From assembly GCF_016863475.1 (NCBI RefSeq), contig NZ_BOOY01000008.1, forward strand, positions 62,001-126,000: DNA of 64,000 nucleotides. Reading direction: 5' to 3'. Shown piece after piece: positions 15,416 to 24,024 of the stretch (the stretch's first letter is position 1; every line of letters starts with the position of its first letter). The notes beneath the pieces are model-generated. The model was not told the origin of the DNA. It searched no databases and saw nothing but the letters and a program-made list of their open reading frames with translations. The stretch comes from Spirilliplanes yamanashiensis (GTDB lineage Bacteria > Actinomycetota > Actinomycetes > Mycobacteriales > Micromonosporaceae). The position numbers and the translations under genes were made by a program.

Positions 15416-16513
15416 GTGAAGCTCCAGCGGCCCGGCTACGCGGCCGGCATTGCTCTGACCGCCGCGCTCGCGCTGGCTGCGTGCGGCTCGGACAACAACG
15501 AGTCGCCCGCCGCCGGCGGCAGTGCCGCTCCGGCGAACTGCGCCAGTGGCACGATCAACGCCCAGGGCTCGTCCGCGCAGAAGAACGCGATGGACGAGTG
15601 GATCAAGGCGTACCAGCAGCAGTGCCCCGACGTGAAGATCAACTACGAGCCGAGCGGCTCGGGCGCCGGCATCCAGGCGTTCATCGCCGGCACGGCGGAC
15701 TTCGCGGGCTCCGACTCGGCGCTGAAGGAGGAGGAGCAGCCGCAGGCGGACGCCAAGTGCCCCGGCGGCGCCGCCATCCACCTGCCGATGGTCACCGGCC
15801 CGATCGCGGTCGTCTACAACGTGAGCGGCGTCGACAGCCTCCAGCTCAAGCCCGCCACCATCGCCGGCATCTTCGCGGGCACGATCACCAAGTGGGACGC
15901 GGCCGAGATCAAGGCCGACAACCCGGGCGCGACCCTGCCGTCGAGCACCATCCAGACGGTGCACCGCTCGGACTCGTCCGGCACCACCGACAACTTCACC
16001 AACTTCCTGAGCAAGACCGCCGAGGCCCAGTGGACCTTCGGCAAGGCCAAGGAGTGGGCGGCCCCCGGCGGCACCGGCGCCAAGGGCTCGGACGGCGTGG
16101 CCAGCGCGGTCAAGGGCGCCGACGGCGCCATCGGCTACGTCGAGCTGTCGTTCGCCGAGAACGCGCAGCTGAAGATGGCCAAGGTCGGCAACGGCGCGGG
16201 CGAGTTCGCCGAGCTCACCGCCGAGAACGCCGCCAAGACCGTCGCGAGCGCGGAGATCACCGGCAAGGACGCCGACCTCAAGCTGGCGATCGACTACAAC
16301 ACCAAGGAGGCCGGCGCCTACCCGCTGGTGCTGGTGACCTACGAGATCGCCTGCAGCAAGGGCACCCCGGCCGACAAGCTCGCCGCCGTCAAGGGCTTCC
16401 TGAGCTACGCGGCCAGCACCGCCGGCCAGGCCGAGCTGGCCGAGCTGGGCTACGCCCCGCTGGCCGAGGAGGTCCGGGCGAAGGTCGAGGCCTCCGTCCA
16501 GACGATGTCCTGA
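15416..16513 (+). CDS. pstS: Phosphate ABC transporter substrate-binding lipoprotein PstS
   Basis: A 365-aa lipoprotein that captures phosphate outside the membrane for PstCAB. The signal peptide ends in the lipobox LAAC (GIALTAALALAACGSDNN). Phosphate-binding loops are seen in NAQGSSAQKNAMDEW, SGSGAGIQAF, ADFAGSDSAL and HRSDSSGTTDNFTNFL. GTG 15416 (VKLQRPGYA) is preferred as it follows AAGGGA at good spacing and gives a standard signal; ATG 15398 would add six residues. First gene of pstSCAB under the PHO box. Confidence 0.95.
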   Translation: MKLQRPGYAAGIALTAALALAACGSDNNESPAAGGSAAPANCASGTINAQGSSAQKNAMDEWIKAYQQQCPDVKINYEPSGSGAGIQAFIAGTADFAGSDSALKEEEQPQADAKCPGGAAIHLPMVTGPIAVVYNVSGVDSLQLKPATIAGIFAGTITKWDAAEIKADNPGATLPSSTIQTVHRSDSSGTTDNFTNFLSKTAEAQWTFGKAKEWAAPGGTGAKGSDGVASAVKGADGAIGYVELSFAENAQLKMAKVGNGAGEFAELTAENAAKTVASAEITGKDADLKLAIDYNTKEAGAYPLVLVTYEIACSKGTPADKLAAVKGFLSYAASTAGQAELAELGYAPLAEEVRAKVEASVQTMS

Positions 16514-16555
16514 CCTTCCGCACACCCCCCTTCGAGAAGGACAGCGAGCGAGCAG

Positions 16556-17629
16556 ATGGGTGACACCTCTCCCCGCTCGGCGGAGACCGGCACCGGCGGG
16601 ACCCTGACGACCGATGGTCGTCGCGGTTCCGCCGGTGGCGGCGTTCCGCCGGCACACACCCCCGACAGCCCCGGGCTCGGTGGCGGCGGCGGCCTCCCCC
16701 GCCGGACGCGGTTCGGCATGGAGTCCGGCTTCCGCGTGCTGACACTGGCCGCCGGCGCGATGGTGCTCGTCATCATCGTCGCCATCGCGGTCTTCCTGAT
16801 CAGCAAGGCCGTGCCCGCGCTGCGCGCCAACACGGAGAACTTCTTCACCTTCAACGGCTGGTCGCCCAACGGCACCGAGCCGCGCTTCGGCATCGCCGCC
16901 CTGGCGTTCGGCACCGTGCTGTCCGCCGTGCTCGCCCTGCTCGTCGCGGTGCCGGTCGCGCTCGGCATCGCGCTGTTCCTGTCGCACTACGCCCCGCGGC
17001 GCATCGCGACGCCGCTCGGCTTCGTCATCGACCTGCTCGCCGCGGTGCCCTCGGTGGTGTTCGGCCTGTGGGGACGCGACGTGTTCATCAACCCGGTCCG
17101 GGACTTCTCGGTCTGGCTCAACGAGTACTTCGGCTGGCTGCCGATCTTCGGCGGCGACGGCCCGTTCGGCCGCTCGATCATGCTCGGCGCCCTGGTGCTG
17201 GCCATCATGGTGCTGCCGATCATCACCTCGCTCTCGCGCGAGGTGTTCCTGCAGACCCCCGCCATGAACGAGGAGGCCGCCCTCGCGCTCGGCGCCACCA
17301 AGTGGGAGATGATCCGCACCGCGGTGCTGCCGTACGGCAAGCCCGGCATCATCGCCGCGGTCATGCTCGGCCTGGGCCGCGCGCTCGGCGAGACCATCGC
17401 GCTGGCGATGACCCTGGGCATCACGTTCGACATCTCGGCCAACCTGATCGAGAACGGCGGCAACACGATCGCCGCCAACATCGCCAACGCCTTCGGCGAG
17501 GCGAACGACACCGGCCGCGGCGCCCTCATCGCCTCCGGCCTCGTGCTCTTCGCCATCACGCTGGTGGTCAACATGACGGCGCGCGCGATCATCTACCGCC
17601 GCCGCGAGTTCCGGGACAGTGCCGCATGA
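16556..17629 (+). CDS. pstC: Phosphate ABC transporter permease PstC
   Basis: A 357-aa inner-membrane permease. After a Gly/Pro-rich cytoplasmic N-terminus (about 1-55) come six membrane helices; the EAA-like coupling loop is MNEEAALALGATKWEMIRTA (near residue 240). VPSVVFGLWG and GRALGETIALAM are typical PstC blocks. It pairs with PstA to form the channel. Its stop overlaps the pstA start (ATGA). The N-terminal extension is longer than in E. coli, as in other actinomycetes. Confidence 0.95.
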   Translation: MGDTSPRSAETGTGGTLTTDGRRGSAGGGVPPAHTPDSPGLGGGGGLPRRTRFGMESGFRVLTLAAGAMVLVIIVAIAVFLISKAVPALRANTENFFTFNGWSPNGTEPRFGIAALAFGTVLSAVLALLVAVPVALGIALFLSHYAPRRIATPLGFVIDLLAAVPSVVFGLWGRDVFINPVRDFSVWLNEYFGWLPIFGGDGPFGRSIMLGALVLAIMVLPIITSLSREVFLQTPAMNEEAALALGATKWEMIRTAVLPYGKPGIIAAVMLGLGRALGETIALAMTLGITFDISANLIENGGNTIAANIANAFGEANDTGRGALIASGLVLFAITLVVNMTARAIIYRRREFRDSAA

Positions 17630-18705
17630 GTCTGTTGGAGCGCACCGGCGTCGCCATGACGCCCGGCAACATCCGTACCCGCAAGCTGTCGACCGCCGTC
17701 GTGCTCGGCATCGCCGTCGCCGCCGTGGCGCTGGCCGCCGTCGTCGTGTTCGGCCTGGGCATCGGCAACTGGGTGCTCGTCGTCGCCCTCGGCGGCGTGT
17801 TCTACCTGGCCGGCGTCTACGTCGCCGCGAGCCGGGTCGAGGGCCGGCGGGCCGCGCGCAACCGCACCTGGAGCGCGCTCATCCACTCCGCCTGCGTGCT
17901 GGCGATCCTGCCGCTCGCCTCGGTGGTGTGGACGCTGGTCTCCAAGGGCATGGAACGCCTCGACGGCGACTTCTTCGGCAGCTCGATGAACAACATCGGC
18001 GCGCGCGACCCCGAGGGCGGCGCGTACCACGCGATCGTCGGCACGCTGGAGCAGGTCGGCATCGCCACCGTCATCACGGTGCCGCTGGGCGTGCTCGGCG
18101 CGATCTACCTGGTCGAGTACGGCCGGGGCCGGTTCGCCGCGGCGATCCGGTTCTTCGTCGACGTCATGACCGGCATCCCGTCGATCGTCGCCGGCCTGTT
18201 CGTCCTGTCCTTCTACGTGCTGATCGTGACGCCGTGGTTCAACGACGGCCGGCCGGGCTTCTCCGGCTTCGCGGCGGCGCTGGCGCTGAGCGTGCTGATG
18301 CTGCCGACGATCGTGCGCTCCACGGAGGAGATGCTGCGGCTCGTGCCCGGGCCGCTGCGCGAGGGCGCGTACGCGCTGGGCGTGCCCAAGTGGAAGACGA
18401 TCCTGCGGATCGTGCTGCCGACCGCGCTGTCCGGCATCGTCACCGGCATCATGCTCGCCATCGCCCGCGCGGCCGGCGAGACGGCGCCGGTGCTGCTGGT
18501 GGCCGGCGGCGGCGCCGCGATCAACTTCAACGCCTTCGAGAACAACCAGTCCTCGCTGGCCCTGTTCGTCTACCAGCAGGCGGGTGACGCGTCCCGGTAC
18601 GCGCCCGCCCGCGCCTGGACGGCCGCACTGACGCTGGTCGCCCTCGTCCTGATCCTGACGATCGCGGCGAAGCTGCTCGCCCGACGCAACCAGCTGACCC
18701 GATAA
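17626..18705 (+). CDS. pstA: Phosphate ABC transporter permease PstA
   Basis: A 359-aa permease with eight hydrophobic segments, two more than the core fold, the extra pair being at the N-terminus (about 25-85). Core blocks are VDVMTGIPSIVAGLFVLSFY, a coupling loop REGAYALGVPKWKTILRIVL and IARAAGETAPVLLVAGG. ATG overlaps the pstC stop by 4 nt and pstB follows after 12 nt, so all are co-translated. Confidence 0.95.
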   Translation: MSLLERTGVAMTPGNIRTRKLSTAVVLGIAVAAVALAAVVVFGLGIGNWVLVVALGGVFYLAGVYVAASRVEGRRAARNRTWSALIHSACVLAILPLASVVWTLVSKGMERLDGDFFGSSMNNIGARDPEGGAYHAIVGTLEQVGIATVITVPLGVLGAIYLVEYGRGRFAAAIRFFVDVMTGIPSIVAGLFVLSFYVLIVTPWFNDGRPGFSGFAAALALSVLMLPTIVRSTEEMLRLVPGPLREGAYALGVPKWKTILRIVLPTALSGIVTGIMLAIARAAGETAPVLLVAGGGAAINFNAFENNQSSLALFVYQQAGDASRYAPARAWTAALTLVALVLILTIAAKLLARRNQLTR

Positions 18706-18717
18706 GAGGTGTCCCCC

Positions 18718-19494
18718 ATGGCCAAGCGCATCGAGGCGTACAACGTCTCTTCGTACTACGGGTCGTTCAAGGCGATCGACAACATCTCCATGACCGTCGA
18801 GCCGAAGACGATCACCGCCCTCATCGGCCCGTCGGGCTGCGGCAAGTCGACGTTCCTGCGGTCCATCAACCGCATGCACGAGGTGCTGCCGGGCGCCCGC
18901 ATCGAGGGCCGGCTCACCATCGACGACCAGAACATCTACGACTCCGACGTGGACGTGACGGCGGTGCGCCGGATGATCGGCATGGTGTTCCAGCGGCCGA
19001 ACCCGTTCCCGACGATGTCGATCTACGAGAACGTGGTCGCGGGTCTGCGCCTCAACGGCGTGCGCAAGAAGTCGCTGCTCGACGAGGCGTGCGAGAAGTC
19101 GCTGGTGGCGGCGAACCTGTGGAACGAGGTCAAGGACCGCCTCGACCGGCCGGGCGCCGGCCTGTCCGGCGGCCAGCAGCAGCGCCTGTGCATCGCCCGC
19201 ACCATCGCGGTCGAGCCGCAGGTCGTGCTGATGGACGAGCCCTGCTCGGCGCTCGACCCGATCTCGACGCTGGCGATCGAGGACCTGATGTTCAAGCTGA
19301 AGGACCGCTTCACGATCATCATCGTCACGCACAACATGCAGCAGGCCGCCCGCGTCAGCGACCGGACCGGCTTCTTCTCGATCGACAAGACCGGCGACCC
19401 GGGCCGGCTCATCGAGTACGACGACACGCAGAAGATCTTCAGCAACCCGAGCGAGAAGAAGACCGAGGACTACATCACGGGCCGCTTCGGCTAG
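18718..19494 (+). CDS. pstB: Phosphate ABC transporter ATP-binding protein PstB
   Basis: A 258-aa ABC ATPase with Walker [10 protein letters not shown] (near residue 39), Q-loop FQRPNPFP, signature [14 protein letters not shown], Walker [14 protein letters not shown] and H-loop [16 protein letters not shown] near the N-terminus is a PstB mark. ATG 18718 follows AAGAGGTG. It drives phosphate import through PstCA. No phoU follows; the next gene is convergent. Confidence 0.95.
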   Translation: MAKRIEAYNVSSYYGSFKAIDNISMTVEPKTITALIGPSGCGKSTFLRSINRMHEVLPGARIEGRLTIDDQNIYDSDVDVTAVRRMIGMVFQRPNPFPTMSIYENVVAGLRLNGVRKKSLLDEACEKSLVAANLWNEVKDRLDRPGAGLSGGQQQRLCIARTIAVEPQVVLMDEPCSALDPISTLAIEDLMFKLKDRFTIIIVTHNMQQAARVSDRTGFFSIDKTGDPGRLIEYDDTQKIFSNPSEKKTEDYITGRFG

Positions 19495-19500
19495 GCCCGC

Positions 19501-20241
19501 CTACAGCCGGATCCGCGCGACGCCGTCCGGCCCGAGCTCGATCTGGGGGAGGACGGGCCGGGCGGCGTCGCGGTCCGCGGCCAGGGCGGCCTCGACGGTG
19601 CCGTACCCGGCCAGCTCGGCCAGGGTGATCGCGGTGGGCGGGAGCATCGTCAGGTGCCCCGCGTCCGCCGGGTCGACCCAGGCCACCCGGTCGGCCTCGC
19701 CCGACACGTCGCGCGGCTCCTGCCCGGGCGGCAGCGCGGCCACGAAGAACCAGGTGTCGAAGCGCCGCGGCTCGAACTCCGGCGTGATCCACCGCGACCA
19801 CGGCGTCAGCAGGTCGTCCCGCACGGTCGCGCCGCGCCGCGCCAGCACCTCCGCCAGCGTCGTCTCCCGGGCCACCAGGGCGGCGCGGTCGGCCTCGCTC
19901 GCCTGCTCGCCGCCGGCGGCCAGCAGGACGCCCGTCTCCTCGAACAGCTCGCGCACCGCCGCCGCGACGACGGCGCCCGCCTCGCGGTCCGGCAGGCCCA
20001 GCCGGGCGCCCCAGCCGGGGCGCAGCCCGTCCGGGGTGTCCGCCGGGTCGACCCGGCCGCCCGGGAACGCGTAGACCCCGCCGAACACCATCGCGGCGTG
20101 CCGGCGCAGGGCGTACACCTGGAAGGCCGGCGGCGCCGGGCGCAGCAGCACCACGGTGGCGGCCGGCCGCGCGGGCGCGGGCGGGCCGGTGAAGGCGGCC
20201 GCGCGCTCGGCCATGCCGGGCGGGAGCGGCAGGGTGACCAC
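19501..20241 (-). CDS. NUDIX hydrolase
   Basis: A 246-aa NUDIX protein. The Nudix box runs from GGRVDPADT through AAVRELFEETGVLL with REXXEE(T)GV preserved but with a long insertion of about 25 residues between the leading Gly and RE, as in CoA pyrophosphatase-like and NUDT19-like branches. PAATVVLLRPAPPAFQVYAL is the opening strand and WSRWITPEFEPRRFDTWFFV is the block also seen in NUDT19-type proteins. The substrate could be an acyl-CoA or a nucleotide derivative; sequence does not decide. GTG 20241 is preceded 6 nt upstream by TATCGT. Confidence 0.85.
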   Translation of the reverse strand: MVTLPLPPGMAERAAAFTGPPAPARPAATVVLLRPAPPAFQVYALRRHAAMVFGGVYAFPGGRVDPADTPDGLRPGWGARLGLPDREAGAVVAAAVRELFEETGVLLAAGGEQASEADRAALVARETTLAEVLARRGATVRDDLLTPWSRWITPEFEPRRFDTWFFVAALPPGQEPRDVSGEADRVAWVDPADAGHLTMLPPTAITLAELAGYGTVEAALAADRDAARPVLPQIELGPDGVARIRL

Positions 20242-20247
20242 TCGAGC

Positions 20248-20257
20248 ACGATAGCGT
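20248..20257. promoter_or_regulatory. Overlapping divergent -10 boxes (NUDIX / oxidoreductase)
   Basis: Minus-strand TATCGT (20253-20248) and plus-strand TAGCGT (20252-20257) share 2 bp. Each ends 6 nt before its start codon (GTG 20241 and ATG 20264), leaving 22 bp between genes with no room for a 5' untranslated region. Confidence 0.6.
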
Positions 20258-20263
20258 GCAGGG

Positions 20264-21247
20264 ATGAGTGATCAGCGCGTCCGCTGGGGCATCCTGGGCA
20301 CCGGCAAGATCGCCGGGAAGTTCGTCTCCGACCTGCCGCTCGTGCCGGGCGCCGAGCTGGCCGCCGTCGGCTCGCGCACGCAGGCGTCGGCCGAGAAGTT
20401 CGCCGCGGAGCACGGAGCCGCCCGCGCCCACGGCTCGTGGGACGCGCTGGCCGCGGACCCCGACGTGGACGTCGTCTACATCGCCACCCCGCACATCGCG
20501 CACGTCGCCGCCACCACGCTGTGCCTGGAGGCGGGCAAGGCGGTGCTGGTGGAGAAGCCGATGGCGCTGGACCGCCCGGCCGCGCAGCGCCTGACGGACC
20601 TGGCGGCCGCGCGCGGCGTGTTCCTCATGGAGGCCATGTGGATGCGCTGCCACCCGGGCATCCGGGCGGTGCGGCAGCTCGTGGCCGACGGCGCGATCGG
20701 CGACGTCACCGCGGTGCACGCCGACTTCGGCCTGGCCGGGCCGTTCGAGCCGACGCACCGGCTGCGCGACCGGGCGCTCGGCGGCGGCGCCCTGCTCGAC
20801 CTGGGCATCTACCCGGTCAACATCGCCCACCTGGTGCTCGGCGCGCCGTCGTCGGTGCAGGCGTGGGCGCGGCTCACCCCCGAGGGCGTCGACGCGACCA
20901 CGGGCATCCTGCTCGGCCACGACTCCGGTGCGGTCGCGGCGCTGACCTGCGGCATCGAGGGTGAGAGCCGCAACCAGGCGACGATCACCGGAACGGCCGG
21001 CCGGATCGAGCTGCCCACCCGCTTCCACTACCCGGAGGTCGTCACCGTGCACCGCACCGGGCGCGACCCGGAGGTGCTGGAGTTCCCGGTCGAGGGCTGG
21101 GGCTACCACTTCGAGGCCGCCGAGGTGCAGCGCTGCGTGCTCGCGGGCGAGCGGGAGAGCCCGCTGGTGCCGCACGCGGCGACGCTGGAGGTGCTGGACG
21201 TGATGGACCGCGTCCGCGCGCAGGTGGGCGTCGTCTACGAGCCGTGA
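20264..21247 (+). CDS. Gfo/Idh/MocA-family oxidoreductase
   Basis: A 327-aa NAD(P)-dependent oxidoreductase. The Rossmann start is VRWGILGTGKIAGKFVSDLP; the catalytic-lysine block is VLVEKPMALD (about residue 95). RLRDRALGGGALLDLGIYPV is the family region near residue 185 that shapes the sugar site. MWMRCHPGIRAVRQLVADG resembles trans-1,2-dihydrobenzene-1,2-diol/1,5-anhydro-D-fructose type members, but substrate is not assignable. Probably cytoplasmic, transcribed alone from a leaderless promoter. Confidence 0.85.
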   Translation: MSDQRVRWGILGTGKIAGKFVSDLPLVPGAELAAVGSRTQASAEKFAAEHGAARAHGSWDALAADPDVDVVYIATPHIAHVAATTLCLEAGKAVLVEKPMALDRPAAQRLTDLAAARGVFLMEAMWMRCHPGIRAVRQLVADGAIGDVTAVHADFGLAGPFEPTHRLRDRALGGGALLDLGIYPVNIAHLVLGAPSSVQAWARLTPEGVDATTGILLGHDSGAVAALTCGIEGESRNQATITGTAGRIELPTRFHYPEVVTVHRTGRDPEVLEFPVEGWGYHFEAAEVQRCVLAGERESPLVPHAATLEVLDVMDRVRAQVGVVYEP

Positions 21248-21251
21248 CGGC

Positions 21252-22250
21252 TCAGGGCTTGACCTCGACCGTGGCGCCGGTGCGGGCCGAGCGCAGCATG
21301 GCGTCGGCGACCCGCACCGTCTCCAGGCCCTCCCGCAGCGTCACCACGTGCGGGTCCTCGCCGCGCACGGCGGCGGCGAACGCCTCCAGCTCGGTCATCA
21401 GCGGCTCCGGCTTGCGGATGGCGTACCGGATGACGCTGCCCTCGCTCACGCCGCGGAACGTGGCGACCGCCGACCACGGCGCGGTCGTGACGCCGTTCTC
21501 GTAATAGGTGAGGTCGGCCATCAGGGTGTCGGCGACGAAGCAGCCGCGCTCGCCGGTGACGGTGGTGATCCGCTCCTTGAGCGGCGACAGCCAGTTGACG
21601 AGGTGGCTGGTCACCACGTCGATGCCGAGCACGCCGACGGCGCTGACCAGGTCCTCGTGGGAGCGGCCGCTGCGGGTGGCCGTGCTGGCCGACACCGACC
21701 GGTAGAACGACCCGGTGACCCAGGCGGTGAGGTCGATGTCGTGGGTGGCGAGGTCGCCGACGACACCGATGTCGGCGATGCGGCTCGGGAACGGGCCCTG
21801 CCGGCGCGTCGCCACCTGGTAGACCTCCCCCAGTTCGCCGTGGGCGAGCCGGGTGCGCAGGCTCTGCAGGGCCGGGTTGTAGCGCTCGATGTGCCCGACG
21901 CAGCCCAGCACCTGCCGCTGCTCGAACGCGGCGGCGATGCGCTCGGCCGCCGCCGGGTCGCCGGCGAGCGGCTTCTCGATGAGCGTGGGCACGCCGGCCT
22001 CGGCCAGCCGCGTCGCGATCGCCTCGTGCGTCACGGTCGGGGTCGCCACCACGCACATGTCGACGCCGCGGCGCAGCAGCGACTCCAGGTCGGGCAGCAG
22101 CAGGTCGGCGTCGAGCGGGCTGCTCTCCGGGCCGGCGTCCGGGTCGACCACGCCGACCAGCTGGACGCCGGGCAGCGTGCGCAGCACCCGGGCGTGGTTG
22201 CGGCCCATCATGCCGAGGCCGACGAGCCCGGCGCGCAGCGGCGCGGTCAT
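21252..22250 (-). CDS. Gfo/Idh/MocA dehydrogenase, nucleotide-sugar cassette (WbpB/WlbA-like)
   Basis: A 332-aa oxidoreductase with Rossmann motif AGLVGLGMMGRNHARVL, EKP block TLIEKPLAGDP and the GHIERYNPAL run typical of UDP-N-acetylglucosaminuronate 3-dehydrogenase-like proteins; a conserved SRIADIGVVGDLATHDIDL follows. It would oxidise the 3-hydroxyl of a UDP-sugar. Its ATG overlaps the aminotransferase stop (ATGA). Together with the next two genes it parallels WbpB-WbpE-WbpD, which make a 2,3-diacetamido sugar. The exact substrate is inferred from context. Confidence 0.82.
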   Translation of the reverse strand: MTAPLRAGLVGLGMMGRNHARVLRTLPGVQLVGVVDPDAGPESSPLDADLLLPDLESLLRRGVDMCVVATPTVTHEAIATRLAEAGVPTLIEKPLAGDPAAAERIAAAFEQRQVLGCVGHIERYNPALQSLRTRLAHGELGEVYQVATRRQGPFPSRIADIGVVGDLATHDIDLTAWVTGSFYRSVSASTATRSGRSHEDLVSAVGVLGIDVVTSHLVNWLSPLKERITTVTGERGCFVADTLMADLTYYENGVTTAPWSAVATFRGVSEGSVIRYAIRKPEPLMTELEAFAAAVRGEDPHVVTLREGLETVRVADAMLRSARTGATVEVKP

Positions 22251-23332
22251 CGGGCGACCGCCCCGGTCACGGCGCCGGCGACGGCGTCGGCGACGGCCCG
22301 CAGGTCGGTGTCGGTCAGGTCCGGGTGGACCGGCAGCGACAGCACCGAGTCGCAGGCGGCGGTGGTCTGCGGCAGGTCGAACGACAGCCCGAACGACGCC
22401 AGCCGGTGCACGGGCGTCGGGTAGTACACGCCGGAGCCCACGCCCGCCTCGGCGAGGTGCCGCTGCACCGCGTCGCGGCCGGCCACCCGCACCGTGTACT
22501 GGTGCCACACCGGCTCGGCCTGCGGCGCCACGGCGGGCACGGTCACGCCCGGCAGCCCGCCCAGCGCCGCCGACAGCACCGCGGCGTTGTGCCGGCGGCG
22601 CTCGGTCCAGCCGGGCAGCCGGGTGAGCTGCACCCGGCCGATCGCCGCGTGCAGGTCGGTCATGCGCATGTTCCAGCCGACGACCTCGTTGGCGTAGCGC
22701 TGCTCCATGCCCTGGTTGCGCAGCAGGCGCACGCGCCGGGCGACGTCGCCGTCGGCGCACACCACCATGCCGCCCTCGCCGCTGGTCATGTTCTTCGTCG
22801 GGTAGAAGCTGAACGCGGCCGCGTGGCCGAACGTGCCGACCGTGCGCCCGCCGTACCCGGCTAGGTGGGCCTGGGCGGCGTCCTCGACCAGGATCAGGCC
22901 GTGCCGCTGGGCGATCGCGACCAGCGGGTCCATCGCGGCCGGGTGCCCGTACAGGTGCACCGGCATGATCGCCGCGGTGCGCGGGGTGACGGCCGCCGCG
23001 ACGGCGTCGGGGTCGAGGCAGAAGTGGGCCGGCTCGATGTCGGCGAAGACCGGCTGGGCGCCGGTGAGCGCGACGGCGTTGGCGGTGGCGGCGAACGTGA
23101 ACGACGGCACGATCACCTCGTCGCCGGGCCCGATGCCGCACGCCACGAGGGCGAGCAGCAGCGCGCTGGTGCCGGAGTTGACGGCGACGCAGTGCCGGGC
23201 GCCCACGGCCTCGGCGAACTCGGCCTCGAACGCGGCGACCTCGGGCCCCTGGGCCAGGTTGCCGCCGGCCAGCACCCGGTCGACGGCCGCCCGCTCCTCC
23301 GCGCCGATCAGCGGCCGCGCGGCCGGGATCAC
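22247..23332 (-). CDS. DegT/DnrJ/EryC1/StrS sugar aminotransferase (WbpE-like)
   Basis: A 361-aa PLP enzyme that aminates keto sugars bound to nucleotides. The PLP lysine is K180 in SFYPTKNMTSGEGG; other marks are NSGTSALLLAL, VPSFTFAATANAV and MPVHLYGHPAAMD. The C-terminal SGVYYPTPVHRLASF matches the family. It is the middle gene of the cassette, overlapping both neighbours by 4 nt, so the three proteins are probably made together. Likely product is a 3-amino sugar nucleotide. Confidence 0.9.
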   Translation of the reverse strand: MIPAARPLIGAEERAAVDRVLAGGNLAQGPEVAAFEAEFAEAVGARHCVAVNSGTSALLLALVACGIGPGDEVIVPSFTFAATANAVALTGAQPVFADIEPAHFCLDPDAVAAAVTPRTAAIMPVHLYGHPAAMDPLVAIAQRHGLILVEDAAQAHLAGYGGRTVGTFGHAAAFSFYPTKNMTSGEGGMVVCADGDVARRVRLLRNQGMEQRYANEVVGWNMRMTDLHAAIGRVQLTRLPGWTERRRHNAAVLSAALGGLPGVTVPAVAPQAEPVWHQYTVRVAGRDAVQRHLAEAGVGSGVYYPTPVHRLASFGLSFDLPQTTAACDSVLSLPVHPDLTDTDLRAVADAVAGAVTGAVAR

Positions 23333-23952
23333 GCGGCATCCCGGCGCAGTTCGCCGTCCCGCTCGCTGAAGGAGGCGCCGCTGCGCGGGCACTTCCAGAG
23401 TCCCGGGCCGACCTCGGTCAGCGGGACGCCCTCCTCGCCTACCCAGCCGACCCGGCGGGCGGGCACGCCGGCGACCAGCGCGTACGGCGGCACGTCGCGG
23501 GTGACGACGGCCCCGGCGGCGACCATGGCCCACCGGCCGACGGTCACCGGCGCCACGCACACCGAGCGGGCCCCGAGCGAGGCGCCCTGCTCGACGGTGA
23601 CGCCGACGGGCGTCCAGTCGGCGGCCGACTTGCGCCGGCCGTCCGGGGTGACGGCGCGCGGGTGCAGGTCGTTGGTGAACACGGCGGCCGGGCCGACGAA
23701 GACGCCGTCGCCCAGGACCGCGGGCTCGTAGACCAGCGCGTGGTTCTGGATCTTCACGTGGTCGCCGGCCACGACGCCGGCGCCGACGTAGGCGCCCCGG
23801 CCGACGATGCAGCCGGCCCCCAGGCGGGCGCCGGAGCGCACCTGCGCCAGGTGCCACACGCTGCTCCCGGCGCCGATCTCCACGCCGTCGTCGATGTCGG
23901 CCGAGGGCGAGATGAAGGCCGGGCCCGGGTGCTCTGCCACTGCGTCGTCCAC
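23329..23952 (-). CDS. Left-handed beta-helix acetyltransferase, nucleotide-sugar cassette (WbpD/WlbB-like)
   Basis: A 207-aa hexapeptide-repeat acyltransferase. Repeating turns are visible: ISPSADIDDGVEIGAGSSVW, ARLGAGCIVGRGAYVGAGVV and AVLGDGVFVGPAAVFTND. The conserved HLAQVR and KIQNHALVYE are found in WbpD/WlbB, which N-acetylate the 3-amino group of UDP-2-acetamido-3-amino sugars. A C-terminal extension (LWKCPRSGASFSERDGEL) resembles a small metal-binding knuckle but has only one Cys. GTG 23952 follows TACCGT by 6 nt, so the three-gene cassette has a leaderless promoter. No glycosyltransferase accompanies it. Confidence 0.85.
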   Translation of the reverse strand: MDDAVAEHPGPAFISPSADIDDGVEIGAGSSVWHLAQVRSGARLGAGCIVGRGAYVGAGVVAGDHVKIQNHALVYEPAVLGDGVFVGPAAVFTNDLHPRAVTPDGRRKSAADWTPVGVTVEQGASLGARSVCVAPVTVGRWAMVAAGAVVTRDVPPYALVAGVPARRVGWVGEEGVPLTEVGPGLWKCPRSGASFSERDGELRRDAA

Positions 23953-24024
23953 CGCTTCACGGTATGACGGTGATCGGCCGATTCGAGTGGTTTTCGGATA
24001 TACGGCGCCCCGGGCCCGGGCGGC

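Noticed and set aside
24000..24024. Terminator after the nucleotide-sugar cassette start and pit stop
   Set aside because: A GC-rich short palindrome (CCCCGGGCCCGGG) is present but has no loop or T-run to support a call.
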